A stretch of DNA of 6,862 bases from Spirochaetales bacterium (GTDB lineage Bacteria; Spirochaetota; Spirochaetia; DTKZ01): the NCBI GenBank assembly GCA_017998025.1, contig JAGODW010000078.1, forward strand, positions 1 through 6,862, written 5' to 3'. The translations under genes were made by a program, and so were the position numbers. Numbering within the stretch: position 1 is the stretch's first letter; every line of letters begins with the position of its first letter. The notes beneath the pieces are model-generated. The model made no database searches and had not been told where the DNA came from. It worked only from the letters and a program-made list of their open reading frames with translations. Shown piece after piece: positions 1 through 5,997 of this stretch.

Positions 1-1
1 T

Positions 2-541
2 CTTTATAATATAGGCATTCTCTACTGGGAATTGGATCGGATCGAAGACGCTTACCCGTTTTTGTATCAAGCCTATGAACTGGCTCCAGAGGACATCGAT
101 ATTTTAAGAACCCTTGGTAAGGTAGAACTACGGAGGAATAATCTTCGAGAGGCACTCCAGTATTTCACGGATTATTTAAAAGAGAAACCTGATGATGATG
201 TGATTGGATTAGAAGCCTATACTCTCCTTGTTGAAGATCGCCGCTATGCAGAAGCCTTGGCTCTTATAGAATCTCTCCTTGAAAAAAAGAAAGAAAATCC
301 GTCGTTGTGGTTTGAAAAAGCCTACCTTCTTTTAACCAAAGCAGAAGAAAAGGAAGAAGGGCTCACTGCATTGGAGACAGCCCTAGAATTAGGCTTTAAA
401 GATAAGCAGAAGTTGAGGGTGCTCTTTGCCGAGACCCCCCCCCTCTATATAGAAGAGTTGAAACCCCTCATCCTCCGAAAAGGCGTTTACCCTTCAGAAG
501 AACTTGAAGAATTCTTTCGGGAACTCTGGGGTGAACAATAG
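2..541 (+). CDS. TPR-repeat protein, 3' part (5' end outside the window)
   Basis: The frame is open from the first complete codon at position 2, so the gene starts before the window. An internal TTG at 32 is not the start, because the ten residues before it (LYNIGILYWE) form the first helix of a TPR. About 179 residues are visible. TPR-like helix pairs lie at roughly residues 2-31, 32-65, 67-99 and 100-132, with the usual small and aromatic pattern (YNIGILYWELDRIEDAY, then A..L.P). A charged tail of about 45 residues follows and ends LWGEQ. TPRs are protein-protein interaction scaffolds. The partner cannot be read from the sequence, and no signal peptide can be judged because the N-terminus is missing. 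A run of nine C at 435-443 lies in the coding frame (T-P-P-L). The gene converges with adk, with 17 bp between stop codons. I am confident of the TPR class and cannot name a specific function. Confidence 0.85.
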   Translation, partial: LYNIGILYWELDRIEDAYPFLYQAYELAPEDIDILRTLGKVELRRNNLREALQYFTDYLKEKPDDDVIGLEAYTLLVEDRRYAEALALIESLLEKKKENPSLWFEKAYLLLTKAEEKEEGLTALETALELGFKDKQKLRVLFAETPPLYIEELKPLILRKGVYPSEELEEFFRELWGEQ

Positions 542-558
542 ATCGTTTAAGGATCCTG

Positions 559-1200
559 TCAGGACGATATCCCGGTTCCTACAAGAGCTAAAAAGGTGTT
601 AAGCACTTCTTCGGGCGATGAGGAAGCATCTATATCTTTCAAAAGTCCTTTCTGCTGATAATATTCAACAAGAGGTGCTGTTTGTTTCACATAAACGCTT
701 AGCCGATTCTTTATTGCTTCAATTTCATCATCTTTACGTATTATGAGGGGCGAACTACAGAAATCACAGATTCCCTCTTTTTTCGGAGGCATTGATACTA
801 CATGAAAGATAGCTCCGCATTTTGAACATACCCGCCTCCCTGACAATCTTTTAATAATCTCCTCTTCGCTTAATTTAAAATTAATCACCTGCTCCGGCGG
901 TGTTATCGACTGAAGAGCTTCAGCCTGCGGAATGGTACGGGGAAATCCATCCAGAATAAATCCGTTTGCGCAATCAGGTTCTTTTAACCTATCTGCTACT
1001 AACTGTATAGTCAAATCGTCAGGTACCAGGTCCCCCTTTGCAAGAATAGCCTGCACCTTTAACCCGAGATTGGTTTTTTGTTTTATTGCAGCCCGAAACA
1101 AATCTCCTGTAGAAATATGGGCTATCTTCAACTGTTCCGAAGCCATCTTTGCTAAAGTTCCTTTTCCTGCTCCTGGGGGTCCTAGAAAAATCAATCTCAT
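559..1200 (-). CDS. adk: adenylate kinase, long form with zinc-type LID
   Basis: This enzyme catalyses ATP + AMP = 2 ADP in the cytoplasm and balances adenylate pools. The 213-residue protein has every family landmark: P-loop GPPGAGKGT at 7-15, NMP-binding STGDLFR at 30-36, FILDGFPRT at 81-89, GRRV leading into the LID at 121-124, RKDD at 155-158 and the NRLSVY arginine at 166. The LID carries four cysteines as two CxxC pairs (C125/C128 and C145/C148). This is the structural zinc site of the Gram-positive-type enzymes, and it is intact here. I chose ATG at 1200 because the P-loop then sits at the usual residue 7 and AGAGGAG lies 7 nt upstream. The frame is open further, to a TTG at 1272, but that would add 24 unrelated residues and starts inside a -35 box. 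It follows the barrel-protein gene after 229 bp and probably has its own promoter. Confidence 0.97.
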   Translation of the reverse strand: MRLIFLGPPGAGKGTLAKMASEQLKIAHISTGDLFRAAIKQKTNLGLKVQAILAKGDLVPDDLTIQLVADRLKEPDCANGFILDGFPRTIPQAEALQSITPPEQVINFKLSEEEIIKRLSGRRVCSKCGAIFHVVSMPPKKEGICDFCSSPLIIRKDDEIEAIKNRLSVYVKQTAPLVEYYQQKGLLKDIDASSSPEEVLNTFLALVGTGISS

Positions 1201-1207
1201 TGATACA

Positions 1208-1214
1208 CTCCTCT
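1208..1214 (-). promoter_or_regulatory. ribosome binding site that fixes the adk start
   Basis: On the minus strand AGAGGAG lies 7 nt before ATG at 1200. No comparable Shine-Dalgarno sequence precedes the upstream TTG at 1272 at proper spacing. This supports the 213-residue form of adenylate kinase. Confidence 0.85.
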
Positions 1215-1242
1215 TCTGTTCACCTATGTTCTCCACATCGGA

Positions 1243-1272
1243 ACCATAAAAGAGAAATACCTCCTCTGTCAA
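1243..1272 (-). promoter_or_regulatory. probable sigma70 promoter of adk
   Basis: The minus strand has a perfect -35 box TTGACA (1272-1267), an 18 bp spacer, and a -10 candidate TATGGT (1248-1243) that matches four of six consensus bases. Transcription would begin near 1236-1237, giving a leader of about 36 nt that carries the adk ribosome binding site. The -35 match is strong. The -10 is only moderate, so this is a sequence-based inference. Confidence 0.6.
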
Positions 1273-1289
1273 TGAGAGAAAGAACCCTT

Positions 1290-1327
1290 ACGCATCCCCA
1301 AGCTCTAAAGATTGTTAAAGGATGCGT
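1290..1327. repeat. inverted repeat of 8 bp (hairpin) upstream of adk
   Basis: ACGCATCC at 1290-1297 is the exact reverse complement of GGATGCGT at 1320-1327, with a 22 bp spacer. In RNA it would form a GC-rich 8 bp stem with a large loop. On the plus strand the right arm runs into TTTT, and on the minus strand no T run follows. It is therefore a poor intrinsic terminator for the leftward genes. It lies just upstream of the adk -35 box, so an operator or leader structure is possible. Confidence 0.6.
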
Positions 1328-1394
1328 TTTCAAAAATCCTCCTTTCTAACCCGATGAAATTCGTAACCCCTTATATAATAGGGATTTTTGAAAA
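1327..1394. repeat. inverted repeat of 13 bp with a 42 bp spacer
   Basis: TTTTCAAAAATCC at 1327-1339 is a perfect reverse complement of GGATTTTTGAAAA at 1382-1394. The spacer is 42 bp and contains an AT-rich core (TTATATAATA at 1371-1380). The right end of this repeat abuts the 8 bp repeat at 1290-1327, and the two share base 1327. No T run follows on the minus strand, so it is not a classical terminator. The role is unknown. It could be a long hairpin in the transcript leaving the barrel operon or a pair of protein-binding half sites. Confidence 0.65.
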
Positions 1395-1406
1395 TCGTCT
1401 GGATGA

Positions 1407-1420
1407 AAAACACTAGTTTT
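1407..1420 (-). terminator. weak candidate terminator after the UPF0164 gene
   Basis: Ten bases past the stop codon, the leftward transcript can form AAAAC-TAGT-GTTTT, a 5 bp A/U-rich stem followed by a short T stretch. This is too weak to be convincing alone. It is the only hairpin with a T tail close to the end of the barrel operon. The 13 bp inverted repeat further on may contribute. Confidence 0.25.
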
Positions 1421-1429
1421 GAAAGAGGC

Positions 1430-2623
1430 TTAAAGGATAATCTCAATCCCGAGGGCAATATTAAACACGGATCGCAGCCCTGGTTCTATCGACTGTTCAG
1501 ACCCGAACATTGCAAAGTGCACCCGCACCAGACCATAATCTAAACCAAATCCGGCTGACAACAAACCTTCCGCTATTCCAGCCCGAAGCCACAATACTTC
1601 CAGGACCTGTAACTCAACACCAAAGCCAGCCTTTAAGAGCGGATTCACCGCTGTATCCGGATGCGTGAAAAAATCCAGCGAGTCTCTATAATCCAACATG
1701 AGCTTTAGACCCCGGATATAGAACTCTAAAAACCCAAGGGGCGGGGTATACTGGACTCCGATAGAAAGATCCATTGGTACTGTCCCTTTCACTGCCGGCG
1801 CTGGTTCTTCCTCGGAAAGAAATGCATCTAATGAGGTGTAGTCACTTCGGGTAGTAGGTGTAAACAGATCCCGTGCTACGATCCCCATTTTCCAGTTTTG
1901 TCCTAGAGGAAACAGTACACCTGCATCGATCCCTATTCCCGTTGTTAGCGAATACGGACTGTTTACCAAAAGGTCCATTCCCTCGTCCGTTAGATCCGGT
2001 ATTTCCAGTAACGTCCGGACAAATTGTGTAGTTCCCTGCAAAAATGTCTTTAAGTTGATTCCTACATCAATGGGATAGGTAGAAGAACCATACAAGCGAA
2101 AAGCGTATCCCCCATATAAAAGAAGCTTTTCACTCACTTGAAAATCAAAGGAGGTACTCCCAACACCCTTCACTTCTACAGAACTATTGTTTACAATCGC
2201 AAAGCCCAGTCCGTGCCCTACATAGCCGAAAGAAATCGGCCCTGCAAGATCTGTCGTAGTATAAATGTTTTTCAGTACCTTTAATACTGCAGGATCTGTA
2301 AGGAGAGTATCTATATCTTCATCCCCGGCCGCACGAAAAATAATATTTGCCAGTGAGAAAACAGGCCCCCCTAAACTAAGGGTTAATTCGGATAGCCGAA
2401 ATTGACTTTCCACCGAATATAAACCAGCAGGATTGTTCCACAGGGTTGTCATGTCCTCTGCAAAGGTTGTATGAAGACCTCCCAGGGCAGCTAAGCGTGG
2501 ATTCGGTACCTGAAATACTTTTGAAGAAACCGTTTCAGCGGATAGAGGGAATAGTATCCCAAACAATTCCCCTAGGAAAAATACAATTCCAATGTGCAAA
2601 GGTTTCCGTTTTTTAGCTGCCAT
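1430..2623 (-). CDS. UPF0164 family FadL-like outer-membrane protein (second paralogue)
   Basis: The protein has 397 residues. A basic N-terminus (MAAKKRKPLH) and hydrophobic core lead to a likely signal peptidase I site near LSA-E (29/30). Mature residues 40-70 hold the family signature (NPRLAALGGLHTTFAEDMTTLWNNPAGLY), followed by alternating, glycine-rich segments typical of a beta-barrel. Treponeme members of this family are regarded as FadL-type porins for long-chain fatty acids or other hydrophobic molecules. That role is transferred from the family, not shown here. It aligns with the paralogue at 3378-4583 in SFGYVGHGLGFAIV, in GIGIDAG...RDLF (230-254) and over the C-terminal 65 residues. 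It ends LGIEIIL, without the terminal aromatic residue usual for barrels. An in-frame TGA directly before ATG at 2623 fixes the start. AGGAGG (2641-2636) is 12 nt away, a rather long spacing. The gap from the lipoprotein gene is 25 bp, so the two are probably co-transcribed. Confidence 0.85.
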   Translation of the reverse strand: MAAKKRKPLHIGIVFFLGELFGILFPLSAETVSSKVFQVPNPRLAALGGLHTTFAEDMTTLWNNPAGLYSVESQFRLSELTLSLGGPVFSLANIIFRAAGDEDIDTLLTDPAVLKVLKNIYTTTDLAGPISFGYVGHGLGFAIVNNSSVEVKGVGSTSFDFQVSEKLLLYGGYAFRLYGSSTYPIDVGINLKTFLQGTTQFVRTLLEIPDLTDEGMDLLVNSPYSLTTGIGIDAGVLFPLGQNWKMGIVARDLFTPTTRSDYTSLDAFLSEEEPAPAVKGTVPMDLSIGVQYTPPLGFLEFYIRGLKLMLDYRDSLDFFTHPDTAVNPLLKAGFGVELQVLEVLWLRAGIAEGLLSAGFGLDYGLVRVHFAMFGSEQSIEPGLRSVFNIALGIEIIL

Positions 2624-2648
2624 TCAGTGTTATAACCTCCTGATCTGC

Positions 2649-3284
2649 CTAGAAATAGCTGATAAAATCAGCTAAAAGCGATGCTGCTTCACTGTCGGGA
2701 GAAAACGTGTCCTTTGCTTTCGTCAGGAAGGAAATAGCCGTCTGTCCTGCCCCTGCAGTAGTGTCTATATTTTCTACATCCCCTCCTGCCTCGTCTAATG
2801 CTACCACGAGAAGCCCTATACCGGTAATAAAATATTGGTCTGCCGAAATGGAACCTCCGCCACTTTCTGCAGCCGTTAGTAGTTGTGCCGCACTCTCCAT
2901 AAGGGCCAGGTCTTCTGCATCGAATGAATTATAGGCTGCCTGCAATTCGGTTTTGATTGTTTCCTCAGAACTTCCTGCAGCTACATCCCCTAATACAGTT
3001 AACAGGGCATCCTTAATCCCCGCTGCACCTACTGCCAGCTCTGCCACAAAGGGCTGTAGGGCAGGATCTGTCGTGTCCTTCAGCGCATCATAGGCTTCCT
3101 TCATTGCCTTTTTATCCCCGGAAGCAAGGGCATCTTGAGCATAGCTTATTTTTTGATCTCTACTTAGATTGGAGGGATCCCGCTGCCCCCATTCCAAAAG
3201 ACTGGTAGTGAACACATCCTCACAGGATAAAAGTACCAAAACCATGGCAAGTATCAAGCCAATAGACGAAACTCTTCTTTTCAT
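2649..3284 (-). CDS. putative helical lipoprotein between two FadL-like genes
   Basis: The protein has 211 residues and I do not recognise its family. The N-terminus is a lipoprotein signal: MKRR, a hydrophobic stretch, then VLVLLSC with the modified cysteine at 21. This fits the loose spirochaete lipobox. The mature part is rich in Ala, Asp, Glu and Leu with almost no aromatics before the end, and reads as a string of amphipathic helices (about 41-70, 74-102, 107-140, 146-167, 178-209). A glycine-serine hinge lies at 141-145. A helical hairpin or TPR-like fold is possible, but no clear TPR consensus is visible. The start at 3284 gives the only sensible signal peptide. AAGGAGG abuts the ATG with no spacer, and GAGG slightly upstream is better placed. 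It lies between two barrel genes (93 bp from one, 25 bp from the other), so it is likely a periplasm-facing or outer-membrane partner of them. Confidence 0.85.
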   Translation of the reverse strand: MKRRVSSIGLILAMVLVLLSCEDVFTTSLLEWGQRDPSNLSRDQKISYAQDALASGDKKAMKEAYDALKDTTDPALQPFVAELAVGAAGIKDALLTVLGDVAAGSSEETIKTELQAAYNSFDAEDLALMESAAQLLTAAESGGGSISADQYFITGIGLLVVALDEAGGDVENIDTTAGAGQTAISFLTKAKDTFSPDSEAASLLADFISYF

Positions 3285-3377
3285 CCTCCTTACCTCATCG
3301 ACAAATCTGAATAAAAACTCGAGAGGCGACTTCTAATGTCTACATTGAAACCCTATACTAACCCAACAGGATGTTTT

Positions 3378-4583
3378 TTACCACCGGATAGCCACCTCCA
3401 TTCCGAGACCAAGGACTTCCCGTGTCCCCTGGGATAATTCGATCGTACGTGTAAAATAAGCCCAATTTATATTTAGAATAGAAATTTTTAACCCTAGCCC
3501 ATACGTAGGCGAACCTTTATAAAATCCGGTTCGTAAAGATAAGGCAGAGAACAAGGTCCACTCCATCCCTCCCCGTATAGAATCCTGATAGGTATTCCAT
3601 GTTGGGGCATCCCAAAGCCGGGAGGGTTGCTCTACCTCCACATGAATTCGCCCTTCCAGAATGCCTCTTAGAGGATTTATTCTGATATTGTAAGCCGCAC
3701 CTACATAAACTGTCATCGGTATTGTATAGACAGCATCCCGAGGGAGTGAATTTTCTGACGGAAGCCCTCCAGCAGTGAGAGTGCTTCGGATAGAATCAAG
3801 ATCGTTCCATGAGTAGAATAACCGTGTATCGAATAGATCCCGTAAAGCCATTCCAAAAGAGAAATTATCTGCCTTCACCATACAGCCTAAGTCTATCCCT
3901 ACACCATACCCATTTAAAGCGTATACATCGGAAAAAAAATCACCCTCTAGAGGCTGGATATTTGTACCTAAATACTCTTGTAGCATCAATGCAGTTTCCT
4001 GAGGGCCTAACGGCGCATGTATCCGTATCAGGGGGCGAATATCCCCGCCTAAAAATAGTTGAGTACCTCTAATATTTTTCTGAACGGCATATCCAATAAC
4101 CAGCATGAATTGAGAAAAAGCATCTCCTTCCAATGCCAGAGGATACTGTTCACCGCCAGTAACTACATCGAACCCTCCCATCAATCCTAACCCTACTCCC
4201 TTTCCTACATACCCGAGGCTGAATAAACTGGAAACACCCAGGGCTGATGTTGTCAGGCCTTGCGATAAAGTTTCTTCATCCTCCTCGCTCATAGAACCTA
4301 GAAGAAGAGATCGCAGCAAAGGAAGCCTTTCTTCCGGAGTGGAAAAAATTGTAGTTTCCCAGCTTAAAAGGTTAAGCTCTCCTTTAGGTACTGCAAAGCC
4401 GGCAGGATTTGAGAATAACGCGCCGAACCCCTCTGCATACGCTACCGATGAATTCCCCTGGGCTACATGAGGAAGGAAAAAAAACGGATAGGGATTTTCT
4501 TCTATAGTATTCGAAGCAGGAAAAGTTTTAAGTAGTAGCGAATAGAAAATAACAGTTAACCCTAGATATTTTTTAAATAGCAT
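3378..4583 (-). CDS. UPF0164 family FadL-like outer-membrane protein (first paralogue)
   Basis: The protein has 401 residues. A short basic start (MLFKKY) and hydrophobic stretch give a signal peptide likely cut after FPA (residue 23). The family signature follows at 38-64 (PHVAQGNSSVAYAEGFGALF, then SNPAGFA). The rest is beta-rich and glycine-rich and ends MEVAIRW, with the terminal aromatic residue expected of an outer-membrane barrel. Similarity to the protein at 1430-2623 is clear in SLGYVGKGVGLGLM (122-135), GVGIDLG...RDLF (227-251) and the last 65 residues, so these are diverged tandem paralogues. The expected role, from the family, is uptake or export of fatty acids or other hydrophobic compounds. 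An in-frame TGA four codons upstream rules out a longer start, and only weak GAG-type Shine-Dalgarno pairing is visible. It is probably the first gene of a three-gene operon. Two A8 tracts lie in the gene (3932-3939 and 4477-4484). Confidence 0.87.
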   Translation of the reverse strand: MLFKKYLGLTVIFYSLLLKTFPASNTIEENPYPFFFLPHVAQGNSSVAYAEGFGALFSNPAGFAVPKGELNLLSWETTIFSTPEERLPLLRSLLLGSMSEEDEETLSQGLTTSALGVSSLFSLGYVGKGVGLGLMGGFDVVTGGEQYPLALEGDAFSQFMLVIGYAVQKNIRGTQLFLGGDIRPLIRIHAPLGPQETALMLQEYLGTNIQPLEGDFFSDVYALNGYGVGIDLGCMVKADNFSFGMALRDLFDTRLFYSWNDLDSIRSTLTAGGLPSENSLPRDAVYTIPMTVYVGAAYNIRINPLRGILEGRIHVEVEQPSRLWDAPTWNTYQDSIRGGMEWTLFSALSLRTGFYKGSPTYGLGLKISILNINWAYFTRTIELSQGTREVLGLGMEVAIRW

Positions 4584-4612
4584 TGTTTCTACTCATTGCT
4601 TGATCATTAGCC

Positions 4613-4641
4613 ATTGTATCGCACCGCTTTAAAAAAAACAA
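4613..4641 (-). promoter_or_regulatory. probable sigma70 promoter of the barrel-lipoprotein-barrel operon
   Basis: On the minus strand the -35 candidate is TTGTTT (4641-4636), the spacer is exactly 17 bp, and the -10 candidate is TACAAT (4618-4613), five of six to consensus. Transcription would begin about 23 nt before ATG at 4583. The spacer begins with part of an uninterrupted T8 run (4638-4631), so slippage there would change promoter spacing. The -35 matches only three consensus positions. Confidence 0.5.
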
Positions 4642-4656
4642 CAAAATATGAGCAAA

Positions 4657-5973
4657 CTATTTGATTATGCCAATCAGCTTATTTTCTCTAATTTCATGGA
4701 TGAGGGTGGGAATGATCTCTCCGATCCTGGGGGGATGAAAACAAGGACTTGCAGGAGGCAAAATTTGTACAGAAAGGTAATTTTCCGTAGTCCCAAACCA
4801 GCCCTGCTGTTGGGATCCTCCTTCGATCAATACGCTCCGACTTTCTCCATATTGAGAGCTTACATACGAGCTATAGTTGAGCCGGGCCAATTTTCTTAGA
4901 TCTGCAGCACGGGAGCGAGCAATACGCTCAGGTACCCGAGGTCGGTAGGAATAAGCCTCGGTTCCCGGCCTCGGAGAATAGGGAAACACATGCAGATCCG
5001 ATAGATTACATTCCTCAACCAACTTACAGGTATTCTCATGATCTTCCTCTGTTTCCCCGGGGAAGCCTACAATAAGATCCGCCGCTATAAACGGCTCTTT
5101 TTTGATGGATCGTAGTGCAAGGATCGCTTCCTGTACCATGGTTCGTGTGTACCTCCGATGCATCCGTTTCAAAACAGGATCAGACCCTGACTGAATCGGT
5201 AAATGAAAATGAGGACAGACCTGTGGATGGGCAAGAAGTTCTACGAGCGAAGGGGTAATCGCTTCAGGTTCTAGAGAAGAAAGCCGGATACGAACATCGG
5301 TTGATAGAGATAGAAATCTTTCGATCAAATCCTTCAATTCAGATTTTCCAGATGTATATTGCGAGAGGTTTACTCCGGTAAGAACAATCTCTCTATACCC
5401 TTCCCGGGACAACTGAATAAAACGATCCATTGCCGTATCTAACGGAAGAGATACAGATGGTCCCCTGGCCAGGCATACCCGGCAATAGGAACAGTGATTG
5501 TCGCAGCCGTCCTGTACTTTCATAAAAGCCCGGGTATGGAACGAATACCTGGAAGGGTGAAAACGAAACCGTGATTCTAACTCTTGTTCTGTATTACGCT
5601 CCTCTACCGGGAACAAATCCCTCTTGTCTCCTTCTTTTCTCATACGGCTGGGGAGATCTATGAGTTGGTCTTTCAGGTTTCCCGATACTACTTGAACCCG
5701 GTCTCCCAGAGAGGCAATTTTTTCAGGCTCCATTTGGGCATAACATCCAGTAACAATCACAGAAGCCTCCGGAGATTTTTCTAAAAGATTTCGTATCAAT
5801 CTTCGGGCTTTCTGCTCACTTTTAGTAGTTACGGTACACGTATTGACGATGTATAGATCCGCCGGTTCTGCAACCGTTACCGTTTCATACCCCGCCGTCT
5901 GAAACGCATCGGCAATCGCCTCGGTTTCACACTGATTTAACTTACAGCCGAGAGTATAAAAACCGACTTTCAT
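4657..5973 (-). CDS. mtaB: tRNA t6A37 C2-methylthiotransferase, MtaB type
   Basis: The protein has 438 residues. It is a radical-SAM methylthiotransferase that would convert N6-threonylcarbamoyladenosine at tRNA position 37 to its 2-methylthio form in the cytoplasm. The N-terminal domain has the three cluster-binding cysteines C10, C46 and C77, in TLGCKLNQ, NTCTVT and VTGCYAQ. The radical-SAM core has CxxxCxxC at C157, C161 and C164 (DGCDNHCSYC). LTGVNLSQY (198-206), HLPIQSGSD (257-265), DLIVGFPGETEEDH (299-312) and HVFPYSPRPGTEA (328-340) follow. The C-terminal 65 residues fit a TRAM RNA-binding domain. TLGCKLNQ and HVFPYSPRPGT favour MtaB over MiaB or RimO. Extra cysteines sit at C15 and C167. 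The start at 5973 puts C10 at its normal place, but the ribosome binding site is weak. It lies 24 bp after the TPR gene, so it is probably co-transcribed with it. Confidence 0.93.
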   Translation of the reverse strand: MKVGFYTLGCKLNQCETEAIADAFQTAGYETVTVAEPADLYIVNTCTVTTKSEQKARRLIRNLLEKSPEASVIVTGCYAQMEPEKIASLGDRVQVVSGNLKDQLIDLPSRMRKEGDKRDLFPVEERNTEQELESRFRFHPSRYSFHTRAFMKVQDGCDNHCSYCRVCLARGPSVSLPLDTAMDRFIQLSREGYREIVLTGVNLSQYTSGKSELKDLIERFLSLSTDVRIRLSSLEPEAITPSLVELLAHPQVCPHFHLPIQSGSDPVLKRMHRRYTRTMVQEAILALRSIKKEPFIAADLIVGFPGETEEDHENTCKLVEECNLSDLHVFPYSPRPGTEAYSYRPRVPERIARSRAADLRKLARLNYSSYVSSQYGESRSVLIEGGSQQQGWFGTTENYLSVQILPPASPCFHPPRIGEIIPTLIHEIRENKLIGIIK

Positions 5974-5986
5974 GGAAATATTTTCC
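5974..5986 (-). repeat. small hairpin over the mtaB ribosome-binding region
   Basis: GGAAA-TAT-TTTCC on the plus strand is a 5 bp inverted repeat with a 3 bp loop. It directly abuts the mtaB start codon and covers the only purine-rich stretch that could act as its Shine-Dalgarno sequence. It might dampen initiation or link mtaB translation to the upstream TPR gene. The stem is weak, and chance occurrence is possible. Confidence 0.3.
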
Positions 5987-5997
5987 AGACCTCAGCG

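Noticed and set aside
1227..1247. Seven-residue leader peptide (MVPMWRT) from ATG at 1247 after GGAGG
   Set aside because: Spacing from GGAGG to ATG is about 12 nt, the GGAGG lies inside the promoter spacer and would not be in the adk transcript, and such a short frame has no support.
932..1249. Plus-strand open frame of 105 codons opposite adk
   Set aside because: It lies opposite the well-supported adenylate kinase gene, shows no domain or ribosome binding site, and its composition follows the antisense of adk.
1149..1349. Plus-strand open frame of 66 codons
   Set aside because: It covers the antisense of the adk N-terminus, promoter and inverted repeats. It has no recognisable protein features and is best read as chance.
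1374..1379. TATAAT on the plus strand between the barrel operon and adk
   Set aside because: There is no -35 box at proper spacing and no rightward gene downstream, so it is probably the AT-rich centre of the inverted repeat.
2707..2934. Plus-strand open frame of 75 codons opposite the lipoprotein gene
   Set aside because: It is low-complexity Ser/Ala sequence, the mirror of an Ala-rich coding region on the other strand.
3335..3346. AATGT-CT-ACATT interrupted palindrome upstream of the lipoprotein gene
   Set aside because: Five-base arms are expected by chance in this composition, and no good promoter lies beside it, so an operator claim is not justified.
3809..4072. Plus-strand open frame of 87 codons opposite the first barrel gene
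   Set aside because: It is antisense to a clearly coding gene and has no signal, domain or sensible upstream site.
4648..4899. Plus-strand open frame of 83 codons opposite the 3' end of mtaB
   Set aside because: It is fully antisense to the TRAM domain region of mtaB, and no independent support was found.
5584..5784. Plus-strand open frame of 66 codons opposite mtaB
   Set aside because: It is antisense to a conserved part of mtaB and has no features of its own.
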